Positions 1 to 6,209 of a DNA stretch of 8,288 nucleotides are shown piece by piece (within the stretch, counting starts at the first letter, position 1; the number at the start of each line of letters is the position of its first letter). Both the position numbers and the translations under genes were made by a program. This DNA comes from Bifidobacterium breve. GTDB lineage: Bacteria > Actinomycetota > Acidimicrobiia > Acidimicrobiales > Ilumatobacteraceae. Below the pieces are notes generated by a model that was not told the origin of the DNA, made no database searches, and worked only from the letters and a program-made list of their open reading frames with translations. The stretch spans positions 1 through 8,288 of the forward strand of contig CALPPJ020000041.1 in NCBI GenBank assembly GCA_943325425.2. Reading direction: 5' to 3'.

Positions 1-327
1 CCAGGAATTGCCGCCCTCAGCGCCGGAGGCGTCACTTTGGTCTTGGTCGGCCCCGAAGCCGGCCCCGATGTGGCTGCGTACCTTGCCCAGCACGGTAGCG
101 GAGTCCACCACGTGGCCATCGAAGTCCTCAACGCTGGCTACGCCCACGCCACCTTGGAAGCAGCCGGCAGCGACCTCTCGCCCATCGTTATTGACGAGCA
201 TGGCCATGAGCAGTTCTTCACGATTCGTGATTCCGAATCGGGAGTGCAATTGGGCTTCATCGCCCGCACTGGCCACCGGGTCGGGGTGGCGACGCAAAAC
301 ATTCTTGAGTCGTTCAAAACTCACTGA
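1..327 (+). CDS. VOC-superfamily (glyoxalase/dioxygenase-fold) protein, 3' end only
   Basis: The last 108 codons of a gene that begins left of the window; the frame is open from base 1 and stops at TGA 325-327. The fragment reads as the second half of a vicinal-oxygen-chelate module: a beta-strand ending VTLVLVGP (visible residues 11-18), a GSGVHHVAIEV segment (32-42) like the HHIAF metal-ligand strand of methylmalonyl-CoA epimerases and the equivalent strand of 4-hydroxyphenylpyruvate dioxygenases, then a final strand pair around EQFFTIRD and VQLGFIARTGHR. In epimerases and dioxygenases this last strand normally carries a metal-binding Glu (FEFIQR in HPPD); here the aligned position appears to be Gly. 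The tail (NILESFKTH) faintly recalls the HPPD C-terminus. Substrate and reaction cannot be assigned from this piece. Epimerase-like, lyase-like or non-catalytic binding roles all remain possible. No clear terminator follows it, so it might be co-transcribed with fbiC 117 bp downstream. Confidence 0.7.
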   Translation, partial: PGIAALSAGGVTLVLVGPEAGPDVAAYLAQHGSGVHHVAIEVLNAGYAHATLEAAGSDLSPIVIDEHGHEQFFTIRDSESGVQLGFIARTGHRVGVATQNILESFKTH

Positions 328-415
328 CGAGCACTAGTCTGATCTCGCACGACAGTTACCGGGACCTGATGGCTCTCTCGCATCCGTTTGATCCTCGTTG
401 TGCGCTGGCAAAAAT

Positions 416-428
416 TGAGAATTTCTCA
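416..428. promoter_or_regulatory. 13-nt perfect palindrome upstream of fbiC (candidate operator or small hairpin)
   Basis: TGAGAA-T-TTCTCA is a perfect inverted repeat with 6-bp arms around one central base. It lies directly before the fbiC Shine-Dalgarno sequence (430-436), ending 16 bases before the GTG start. A regulator bound here would block transcription or ribosome access. The symmetry is seen directly; a function is only inferred, and a 6-bp arm is short enough to arise by chance. Confidence 0.25.
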
Positions 429-429
429 C

Positions 430-436
430 AGAAGGG
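430..436 (+). promoter_or_regulatory. Shine-Dalgarno sequence that decides the fbiC start
   Basis: AGAAGGG ends 8 bases before GTG at 445, a normal spacing. The frame is open further upstream to a TTG at 388, but nothing like a ribosome binding site precedes that codon. The 19 extra residues it would add (rich in Arg, Val and Ile) do not resemble an FbiC N-terminus. Confidence 0.7.
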
Positions 437-444
437 TTTACCCC

Positions 445-2955
445 GTGACGCGCCAGCGCATTGATGTACAACTGATCGATTCAGGTGATCCTCGCATCAC
501 CCTCACTCAACCTTCAGATCTTCCCGAAGATCTCCGCGCGTTGATTGATACGCCGCTTGATGAACTCATGGCTCGCGCGCGCGCCATTCGCGATGCCCAC
601 CACGGCACCCGAGTCACATTTTCTCCCAAGGTGTTCATTCCATTAACGATGTTGTGTCGCGATAGTTGTGGCTACTGCACCTTCGCTCAACCGCCAGCTC
701 GTCTTGAGAGTCCGTTCTTGTCTCCCGAAGAAGTGTTGAAGATTGCTAAGCGCGGAGCGCGCAACGGTTGTCACGAAGCCCTCTTCACATTGGGCGAAGC
801 ACCCGAAGAGAAGTACCAAGTCGCGCGCGATTGGCTCACTGAACACGGTTACGCATCAACCGTTGAATACCTCGCAGCAATGTGCAAATTGGTACTTGAA
901 GAAACTGGTCTTCTCCCCCACGCCAATGCTGGTGCACTAAGCAAAGAAGAGCTTGCAAGTCTGCGGCCGTATTCACCAAGCCAAGGAATGATGGTTGAAA
1001 CATTGCGCCATGATTTAGCTTGCCACCGTGGTGCACCAGACAAAGATCCCGAGCGTCGCTTAGCAACGCTCAACTACGCCGGGGAATTACACATTCCATT
1101 CACGACCGGAATCTTGGTCGGACTTGGCGAAACTCGCGCTGACCGAATCGCAGCACTTGTCGCTATTCGTGATTCGCACAACAAACACGCTGTCGTTGAA
1201 AAATCTGGTCGCAGTCGCGGTCATGTACAAGAAGTCATCGTGCAAAACTTTTTGCCGAAGCCACGCACTGGCATGCAGCACGAAGACCCGTGTCCCACTG
1301 ATGAATTCTTGTGGTCGATCGCGGTTGCACGATTGATTCTTCCGCCCGAAATTCATTTGCAAGCACCACCGAACCTCAGCGATGACTTTGCACCACTTCT
1401 TGATGCCGGCATCGATGACTGGGGTGGCGTTTCACCAGTCACTGCTGATCACGTCAATCCTGAACGCCCATGGCCCGACCTTGACATCTTGAAAACTGTC
1501 ACCGAGTCACGCGGAATGGTGTTGGCTCCGCGCCTCACGTTGTATCCCGAATACATCGTGAGCAAAGACATCAGTTTGTCGCTTGATCCGGCCCGCAGTT
1601 TCAATGTTGATCACAATCCATGGATCGACGTCAATCTACGCTTCCCCATTCTTGATCGCTCCGATGCAGAAGGTCTTGGCCGCGATGACCCGGGCGCAAT
1701 CTGGCCCGAAAAAGTCACTGCAGCCGATGTTGTGCTTGACGGAGCCGAAGTTGTTCTCGTTGGCCATCGTTCAACCCAGTGGTATAGCGGCAGCAACAAC
1801 AAGCCACCGACCATCATCGCTGCAGGCACACGCACCTCAATTGATCCGCGTTCGCGCATTCACGAAATCATTGAAGGTCATCGCTCTGGTCAAGAAATTG
1901 GCGAACAAGAAATCATTGATCTATTCCGTGCCCGCGGACCAGAAGTATTAGCCATTGCCGAATATGCGAACCATCTGCGTGAAGTTGCCGCTGGCGACCA
2001 AGTCACCTGGGTTCATAACCGCAATATCAACTACACCAATGTGTGTACTTTCAAATGCAAGTTCTGCGGATTCTCTAAAGGACCGTTGTCATTGAACTTG
2101 CGTGGCACCCCGTATCTGCTCACGCTTGAAGACATCGCTCAACGTGCGGTTGAAGCCTGGAATATGGGCGCCACCGAAGTCACCTTGCAGGGTGGTATTC
2201 ACCCCGACTTTGATGGCGACTATTACTGGCATGTCACGCAGGCGGTCAAAGATGCTGTGCCCGAAATGCACGTGCATGGATTCACTGCTTTAGAAATCAC
2301 TGAAGGTGCTAAGCGCAATGGCGAAGACTTAAAGACTTACCTCACCAAGATGAAAGAAGCAGGTCTCGCTTCATTGCCCGGAACTGCCGCCGAGATTCTT
2401 GATGACGAGGCCCGTGCTGTGTTGTGCCCCGACAAAGTGAATACCGACGAATGGCTTGAGTGTCATCGAGTCGCTCACGAAATTGGACTGCATTCAAATA
2501 TCACCATCATGTATGGCAGTGTCGAACATCCCGAACACTGGGCTCGACATATGATTCGCACTCGCGATCTGCAAAAGATCACTGGCGGCTTCACCGAGTT
2601 CATTCCATTGCCATTCGTGCACATGGCTTCGCCGATCTATTTGCAAAAGCGTTCACGACGCGGACCAACTTTCCGCGAAACAATCTTGATGCACGCCATT
2701 GGTCGCATCGCCTATCACGGTCTCATCGACAATGTTCAAGTGAGTTGGGTCAAGATCGGTGTTGAAGGCGCGCGACAGTTACTTCGCTCTGGTTGTAACG
2801 ACATCGGTGGAACCTTGATGGACGAAAACATCAGTCGTGCTGCCGGCGCCAATCACGGTCAGAAGATGAGCGAAGACAGTTTCAACGCCTTGGTGTCACC
2901 GCTTGGTCGAACATTGGCCCAGCGCAATACTGGATACAAACTCTTAAACGCCTAA
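445..2955 (+). CDS. fbiC: FO synthase (fused CofG-CofH, 7,8-didemethyl-8-hydroxy-5-deazariboflavin synthase)
   Basis: This bifunctional radical-SAM enzyme makes the F420 chromophore FO in the cytosol. The CofH half joins tyrosine to 5-amino-6-ribitylamino-uracil, an intermediate of riboflavin synthesis, and the CofG half closes the deazaflavin ring. From the GTG start the product has 836 residues, close to the roughly 856 of mycobacterial FbiC. The CofG domain comes first, with the [4Fe-4S]/SAM motif CRDSCGYC (Cys71, Cys75, Cys78) after the typical FSPKVFIPLT lead-in. The CofH domain follows, introduced by NRNINYTNVC, with a second CX3CX2C motif at Cys534, Cys538 and Cys541; TLQGGIHPD and the conserved IPLPFVHMASPI segment come later. 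Both iron-sulfur motifs are intact, so both half-reactions should work. A linker of about 130 residues joins the halves. A TTG start at 388 is possible but less likely. The gene ends 4 bp from the convergent ribF stop. Seen motifs plus family knowledge make this assignment firm. Confidence 0.97.
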   Translation: MTRQRIDVQLIDSGDPRITLTQPSDLPEDLRALIDTPLDELMARARAIRDAHHGTRVTFSPKVFIPLTMLCRDSCGYCTFAQPPARLESPFLSPEEVLKIAKRGARNGCHEALFTLGEAPEEKYQVARDWLTEHGYASTVEYLAAMCKLVLEETGLLPHANAGALSKEELASLRPYSPSQGMMVETLRHDLACHRGAPDKDPERRLATLNYAGELHIPFTTGILVGLGETRADRIAALVAIRDSHNKHAVVEKSGRSRGHVQEVIVQNFLPKPRTGMQHEDPCPTDEFLWSIAVARLILPPEIHLQAPPNLSDDFAPLLDAGIDDWGGVSPVTADHVNPERPWPDLDILKTVTESRGMVLAPRLTLYPEYIVSKDISLSLDPARSFNVDHNPWIDVNLRFPILDRSDAEGLGRDDPGAIWPEKVTAADVVLDGAEVVLVGHRSTQWYSGSNNKPPTIIAAGTRTSIDPRSRIHEIIEGHRSGQEIGEQEIIDLFRARGPEVLAIAEYANHLREVAAGDQVTWVHNRNINYTNVCTFKCKFCGFSKGPLSLNLRGTPYLLTLEDIAQRAVEAWNMGATEVTLQGGIHPDFDGDYYWHVTQAVKDAVPEMHVHGFTALEITEGAKRNGEDLKTYLTKMKEAGLASLPGTAAEILDDEARAVLCPDKVNTDEWLECHRVAHEIGLHSNITIMYGSVEHPEHWARHMIRTRDLQKITGGFTEFIPLPFVHMASPIYLQKRSRRGPTFRETILMHAIGRIAYHGLIDNVQVSWVKIGVEGARQLLRSGCNDIGGTLMDENISRAAGANHGQKMSEDSFNALVSPLGRTLAQRNTGYKLLNA

Positions 2956-2959
2956 AGAC

Positions 2960-3925
2960 TTACTTCTCAGCAAGTGCTGCTTTGGCATTTTCAATATCCC
3001 GCATCAATTGAGCCTTGAGTTCGTCGATACCCGAAAACTTCACTTCACCACGCAGACGTTCAACAAAATGCAAGGTAGCAACCTCACCGTAGAGATCAAG
3101 ATCGGTTTCGCCAATCACGTGAGCTTCAATCAACGACACTGGCGCATCAACATAAAAGGTCGGACGGCGTCCGATATTGATCGCCGCGGGGTATACGCGC
3201 TCTGGTTGACCCTCGCGTGCTGGGCGCACATACCAACCCGCATACACGCCATCGCCCGGTTGACACAATACTTTTGCAACTTCAACATTGGCGGTAGGAA
3301 AACCAATCGTTCGACCACGAGCATCACCATGAACAACTGTTCCGGTGAGCTCGTGCTGCCGTCCGAGATAAATGTTCGCTGCAGCAATATCGCCGTTGAG
3401 AACTAACGAACGGATATGCGTTGAACTAGCGGTGACATCATCGTGGCCAGACACCAAGTGACTTGGTTCAACAACGAAACCGTATTGCTCACCAAGTTGT
3501 GTGAGCAGTTCAACATTTCCACGACGATCTTTACCGAAGCAGAAATCTTCTCCCACGATCAAACGTTTGACGTTCAATGTGTCGACTAAAACCCTCTTGG
3601 CAAAGTCTTCAGGAGTCTCTTCCGCCTGAATGCGATCAAAGGCGATGACGACGACTGCATCAATTCCTGTGCCCTCAAGCAAACGCAGTTTCTGATCTCG
3701 GTCCGTCAAAAGTTTTGGGGCTTCGGCCGGGCGAAGAATATTCGCCGGATGAGGACTAAACGTGACAAGTACACTCGCCTGTTTGTCATCACGAGCCTTT
3801 TGTGTCACTTGATCGATAATTTCCCGATGACCCACATGCAAACCGTCGTAGGCACCAATTGTGACTACTGAGCCAGAGGTACAAAGTCCTTGCGGTACTG
3901 ATTTGAGATCACTAATCACATGCAC
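2960..3925 (-). CDS. ribF: Bifunctional riboflavin kinase / FAD synthetase
   Basis: Phosphorylates riboflavin to FMN and adenylylates FMN to FAD. The 321 residues match the usual bacterial RibF length. The N-terminal nucleotidyltransferase domain (about 18-180) shows the HxGH-type motif in GAYDGLHVGH (His30, His33), GEDFCFGKDRRG (125-136) and SSTHIR (167-172). The C-terminal kinase domain (about 190-315) begins with GTVVHGDARGR and GFPTANV (195-214), followed by IGRRPTFY, the IEAHV strand and a YGEV...LRGEVKFSG segment. No domain is missing. The start is GTG at 3925; a GTG two codons further in is equally close, and neither has a good Shine-Dalgarno sequence. The gene is last in the leftward cluster, 91 bp after truB, which may allow partly independent expression. 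ribF next to truB is a common bacterial arrangement, so the context supports the call. Confidence 0.96.
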   Translation of the reverse strand: MHVISDLKSVPQGLCTSGSVVTIGAYDGLHVGHREIIDQVTQKARDDKQASVLVTFSPHPANILRPAEAPKLLTDRDQKLRLLEGTGIDAVVVIAFDRIQAEETPEDFAKRVLVDTLNVKRLIVGEDFCFGKDRRGNVELLTQLGEQYGFVVEPSHLVSGHDDVTASSTHIRSLVLNGDIAAANIYLGRQHELTGTVVHGDARGRTIGFPTANVEVAKVLCQPGDGVYAGWYVRPAREGQPERVYPAAINIGRRPTFYVDAPVSLIEAHVIGETDLDLYGEVATLHFVERLRGEVKFSGIDELKAQLMRDIENAKAALAEK

Positions 3926-3933
3926 GAGATCAA

Positions 3934-3939
3934 ACGATA
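3934..3939 (-). promoter_or_regulatory. Possible -10 element for a leaderless ribF transcript
   Basis: On the minus strand TATCGT fits the TANNNT actinobacterial -10 pattern and ends 8 bases before the ribF GTG. There is no Shine-Dalgarno sequence there, which would suit a leaderless mRNA starting at or near the GTG. No convincing -35 is visible and a 6-base match is weak, so this is a suggestion only. Confidence 0.2.
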
Positions 3940-3987
3940 CTTGTGTACTTCGCCGAGATGCCTGCTCGTGATCCTAACTTTGGTCAC

Positions 3988-4011
3988 AAAAATCTAAATT
4001 AGCGGTGCGCT
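3988..4011 (-). terminator. Weak hairpin with T-rich tail just after truB (attenuator-like)
   Basis: Reading leftward from the truB stop, AGCG-CAC-CGCT can fold into a 4-bp stem with a 3-base loop, followed by AATTTAGATTTTT. The order (stop codon, stem, T-rich run) resembles an intrinsic terminator. The stem is too short to be strong, so at most partial termination between truB and ribF is expected. Confidence 0.22.
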
Positions 4012-4016
4012 TCTCG

Positions 4017-5000
4017 TTAACTTTCGGGTGTGATCAGAACTATTGACGGCCGAGCCATATCTGCCCCGACCTTCTCATTGCTGAATGGCTCGTAAACCGC
4101 TATCAACCGTTCATCTGCATCGACCACCGCCCACGGGGCTGGGCCGGCGCTGGCGAATAATGCTGCTGGCAACACTTTGCCCACGGCGACCGCCGCCCGA
4201 GCTTCGGCATCAGCATCAAATCGCGAAAGTCCACGCACACAATCAATCACTGGTCGCAAATACGACTGAGGATCAGTTGGAGAATTCTCTGATTGCAGTT
4301 CTTCAAGAGTGACCGCATCAGAAGTTGTAAAGCGACCAATCGAAGTACGACGGAGATTCTTGAGGTGGGCTCCCCCGCCCATGATGGTTCCGAGATCGGC
4401 CGCCAATGTGCGGATATACGTACCACTTGAACAGGTGACGTCAATGTCAACTTCATTGCCACGAACGGCGACTACGGAGAATGAATGCACTGTCACCGGC
4501 CGAGCCTCGCGTTCAATCTCGATTCCTTCACGCGCCAATTCGTGTAAACGCTTGCCATCAACTTTGAGTGCCGAAACCATCGGCGGCACTTGCATGACAT
4601 CACCAAGTAATTGCTGACCGATATCGCCATCAACGATTCCTTGGACTTTTTCTATGGTGAGACCGTCAATGATGTCCGACATGTCAAAGGTCGCAGTTAC
4701 TTCACCCGAAGTATCAAGCGTCGTGGTTTCAGTACCAAGCACCACTGTTCCGGTGTATGACTTAGACGTGGTGACACGACCGTCAATCATCACGTTGTCG
4801 AGAAAGCGCAAAAGCCTCGTGGCATCTCCAACGCCCAGCAGCAACACACCCGTGGCATCAGGGTCAAGAGTTCCGGAGTGCCCAATCTTGCGTTCACCGA
4901 GAATTCTGCGAGCCTTGTCAACGACATCATGACTCGTCATGCCGGCGGGTTTGTCAACGACCAGCAGACCATGTACTTGTGCGGGTTTACGCCTCGCCAT
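4017..5000 (-). CDS. truB: tRNA pseudouridine(55) synthase
   Basis: Converts uridine 55 in the T-loop of tRNAs to pseudouridine, acting on free tRNA in the cytosol. The 327 residues begin GLLVVDKPAGMTSHDVV (11-27). The catalytic motif GHSGTLDPDATG (40-51) holds the nucleophile Asp46, equivalent to Asp48 of E. coli TruB. KSYTG (80-84) carries the conserved active-site Tyr82, VPPMVSALKVDGKRLHELAR (138-157) and CSSGTYIRTLA (190-200) complete the family signatures, and a TruB C-terminal domain follows from about 250. Compared with E. coli and mycobacterial TruB, about 8 extra residues (around NVMIDGRVTT, 69-78) sit between the catalytic Asp and the Tyr. The ATG lies inside the end of rbfA: ATGGCGAGGCGTAA is shared, a 14-bp overlap. 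No strong Shine-Dalgarno sequence precedes it, so translation is probably coupled to rbfA. Confidence 0.96.
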   Translation of the reverse strand: MARRKPAQVHGLLVVDKPAGMTSHDVVDKARRILGERKIGHSGTLDPDATGVLLLGVGDATRLLRFLDNVMIDGRVTTSKSYTGTVVLGTETTTLDTSGEVTATFDMSDIIDGLTIEKVQGIVDGDIGQQLLGDVMQVPPMVSALKVDGKRLHELAREGIEIEREARPVTVHSFSVVAVRGNEVDIDVTCSSGTYIRTLAADLGTIMGGGAHLKNLRRTSIGRFTTSDAVTLEELQSENSPTDPQSYLRPVIDCVRGLSRFDADAEARAAVAVGKVLPAALFASAGPAPWAVVDADERLIAVYEPFSNEKVGADMARPSIVLITPES

Positions 5001-5514
5001 CGAGATCGTTTACTTCGTGCTCATCGTCAACCATGTCACCGTCAACCATGTCTTCGGGCTCGGGAAAGACTTTCTTCTGCACGTAGTTATCTTCGTTCAC
5101 TGTTGCCTCGCGGCTGGGACTCGGATTCTCGCGCAAGATTTTTTCGATGCGCTCGGCCGAGCGGATGACTTCATCGGGACGGAACGAAAGGATCGGCGTC
5201 TTCTTGGCGCGCACTTGTTTACCGATTGCGCCCTGCAAACGCTTACGGTGATCGGAGAACGCTTGCAGAATCATTGCATCGCCATCTTCGCCAGCGAGCG
5301 AATCAAAGAACACAATTCCGCGGTTCATTTCGGGGTCGACTTCAACACGAGTGACGGTGACGAACTCAAGTCGTTCATCATCGATACGCACTAGCTCGTC
5401 AGCAAGAACTTCACGAAGAGTTTCGCCAAGGCGCGCGGCCCGCGGATACGCATGGGTCGTCGCATTACGCGACGGGGTGCGAGATTTACCTGAGCGCGAG
5501 GGTGGCCGATTCAC
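4987..5514 (-). CDS. rbfA: 30S ribosome-binding factor A
   Basis: Late-stage maturation factor of the small ribosomal subunit, which binds the 30S particle near the 5' end of 16S rRNA. Of 175 residues, about 25-128 form the single KH-like domain: RAARLGETLREVLADEL (helix), RLEFVTVTRVEVDPEMNRGIVFF (strands; the family usually has VEVSPDL and AxVYVS here) and TPILSFRPDEVIRSAERIEKIL (106-127). A basic, Ser/Arg-rich stretch precedes the domain, and an acidic tail of about 30 residues (150-175, including EPEDMVDGDMVDDEHE) follows it; actinobacterial RbfA proteins often have such variable tails. The start is GTG at 5514, because no ATG or better-placed codon lies in the 11 in-frame codons between it and the preceding gene's TAA. 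The ribosome binding site is weak. It overlaps truB by 14 bp. Confidence 0.93.
   Translation of the reverse strand: MNRPPSRSGKSRTPSRNATTHAYPRAARLGETLREVLADELVRIDDERLEFVTVTRVEVDPEMNRGIVFFDSLAGEDGDAMILQAFSDHRKRLQGAIGKQVRAKKTPILSFRPDEVIRSAERIEKILRENPSPSREATVNEDNYVQKKVFPEPEDMVDGDMVDDEHEVNDLDGEA
5026..5052 (-). repeat. 15-bp-period direct duplication inside the rbfA acidic tail
   Basis: GTCAACCATGTC on the plus strand occurs twice, 15 bases apart (5026-5037 and 5041-5052), and encodes the repeated DMVD of residues 155-163 of RbfA. The exact in-frame repetition suggests recent slippage in a tail that tolerates length change. Confidence 0.6.
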
Positions 5515-5547
5515 ATCAAGAACGCTACCGCTCGTGAACCGTGGTTC

Positions 5548-6207
5548 TTAGTCAAAGACTGGTTTTGAACGCAAGGTGCGCTTGAGTTCGGCGACGCCGG
5601 GAGTTGTCGCCACGACCTCGACCGCGTTCCACAATTTCAATGCCTCGTCACCACGTGGAATACGGGCAATGACTGGACCAAAGAATGAACCTTCATTGGC
5701 TTGGCCAGGATGGAATGTGAGGATCGGCGTACCGACATCTTTACCAGTGCGCTCAAGCGCTACTGAGGTTGATGCAGCGACAACATCATCAAAAGTTGAT
5801 TGGCCAGTTTGATTGAGCGTCGTGCTGACACCAGCAATGGTGAGACATTCGTCAATGAACTGCGCGGTGTTGTCACGAAACTCGTCGCGACGACCATCCT
5901 TGTGTGCCGCGGTGCCAAGCGCTGTGTAAAAACGATCAACGGCTTCGTTTCCTTCATCGCCACCAAAGTGATCAACTAACGCACAGGCAGTTCGCAAGCC
6001 GTCGTGACCAGCCGCATGCCCACGTTTGTATTCAACGGTGTACCACTCAGCTGTTTGATTGGCATTCAGAAGTTTGAGCGAAATGGGTTTCCAGGTCACC
6101 GAATACTGGCGCAATTCTTGAACTTCTTTGACCCAACGTGAAGTGATCCACGCCCACGGACACATGGGGTCAAAGAAAAATTCAAGGTCGGCAGATGTGC
6201 TCGCCAT
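5548..6207 (-). CDS. DsbA-family thioredoxin-fold protein, Rv2466c-like, with CPWA active site
   Basis: The 219-residue product resembles M. tuberculosis Rv2466c, a mycothiol-linked DsbA-family oxidoreductase known for nitroreductase activity, along its whole length. Shared landmarks are FFFDPMCPWAWITSRW (10-25), the cis-Pro loop DVGTP (157-161), SFFGPVIARIPRG (174-186), and the ending GVAELKR...PVFD. There is no signal peptide, so it is cytosolic. The active-site motif is CPWA (Cys16, Ala19), whereas Rv2466c has CPWC. Without the second cysteine it cannot form an intramolecular disulfide and would have to use a monothiol mechanism, for example a mixed disulfide with mycothiol, or act as an isomerase- or transferase-like enzyme. 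ATG 6207 lies 2 bp after the infB stop, so the gene is co-transcribed and probably translationally coupled. Its TAA is in the same frame as rbfA, 12 codons before the rbfA GTG. In many actinobacteria a small ylxP/DUF503 gene occupies this place. The family call is firm, the substrate unknown. Confidence 0.87.
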   Translation of the reverse strand: MASTSADLEFFFDPMCPWAWITSRWVKEVQELRQYSVTWKPISLKLLNANQTAEWYTVEYKRGHAAGHDGLRTACALVDHFGGDEGNEAVDRFYTALGTAAHKDGRRDEFRDNTAQFIDECLTIAGVSTTLNQTGQSTFDDVVAASTSVALERTGKDVGTPILTFHPGQANEGSFFGPVIARIPRGDEALKLWNAVEVVATTPGVAELKRTLRSKPVFD

Positions 6208-6209
6208 GA

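Noticed and set aside
328..360. Possible terminator after the VOC gene (CGAG...CTCG)
   Set aside because: The stem is only 4 bp with a loop of about 12 bases and no T-run follows.
388..420. Sigma-70-like promoter boxes before fbiC
   Set aside because: TTGATC and TTGTGC can be matched to GAGAAT only at spacings of about 23 or 13 bases, neither of which is acceptable.
3968..3987. Hairpin GTGATCC/GGTCAC as a terminator
   Set aside because: The stem is interrupted by a bulge and no T-run follows on either strand. It is mentioned only as part of the truB-ribF gap.
4939..5394. 151-codon plus-strand open frame opposite rbfA
   Set aside because: It is antisense to a recognisable KH-domain gene and shows no start signal or family features.
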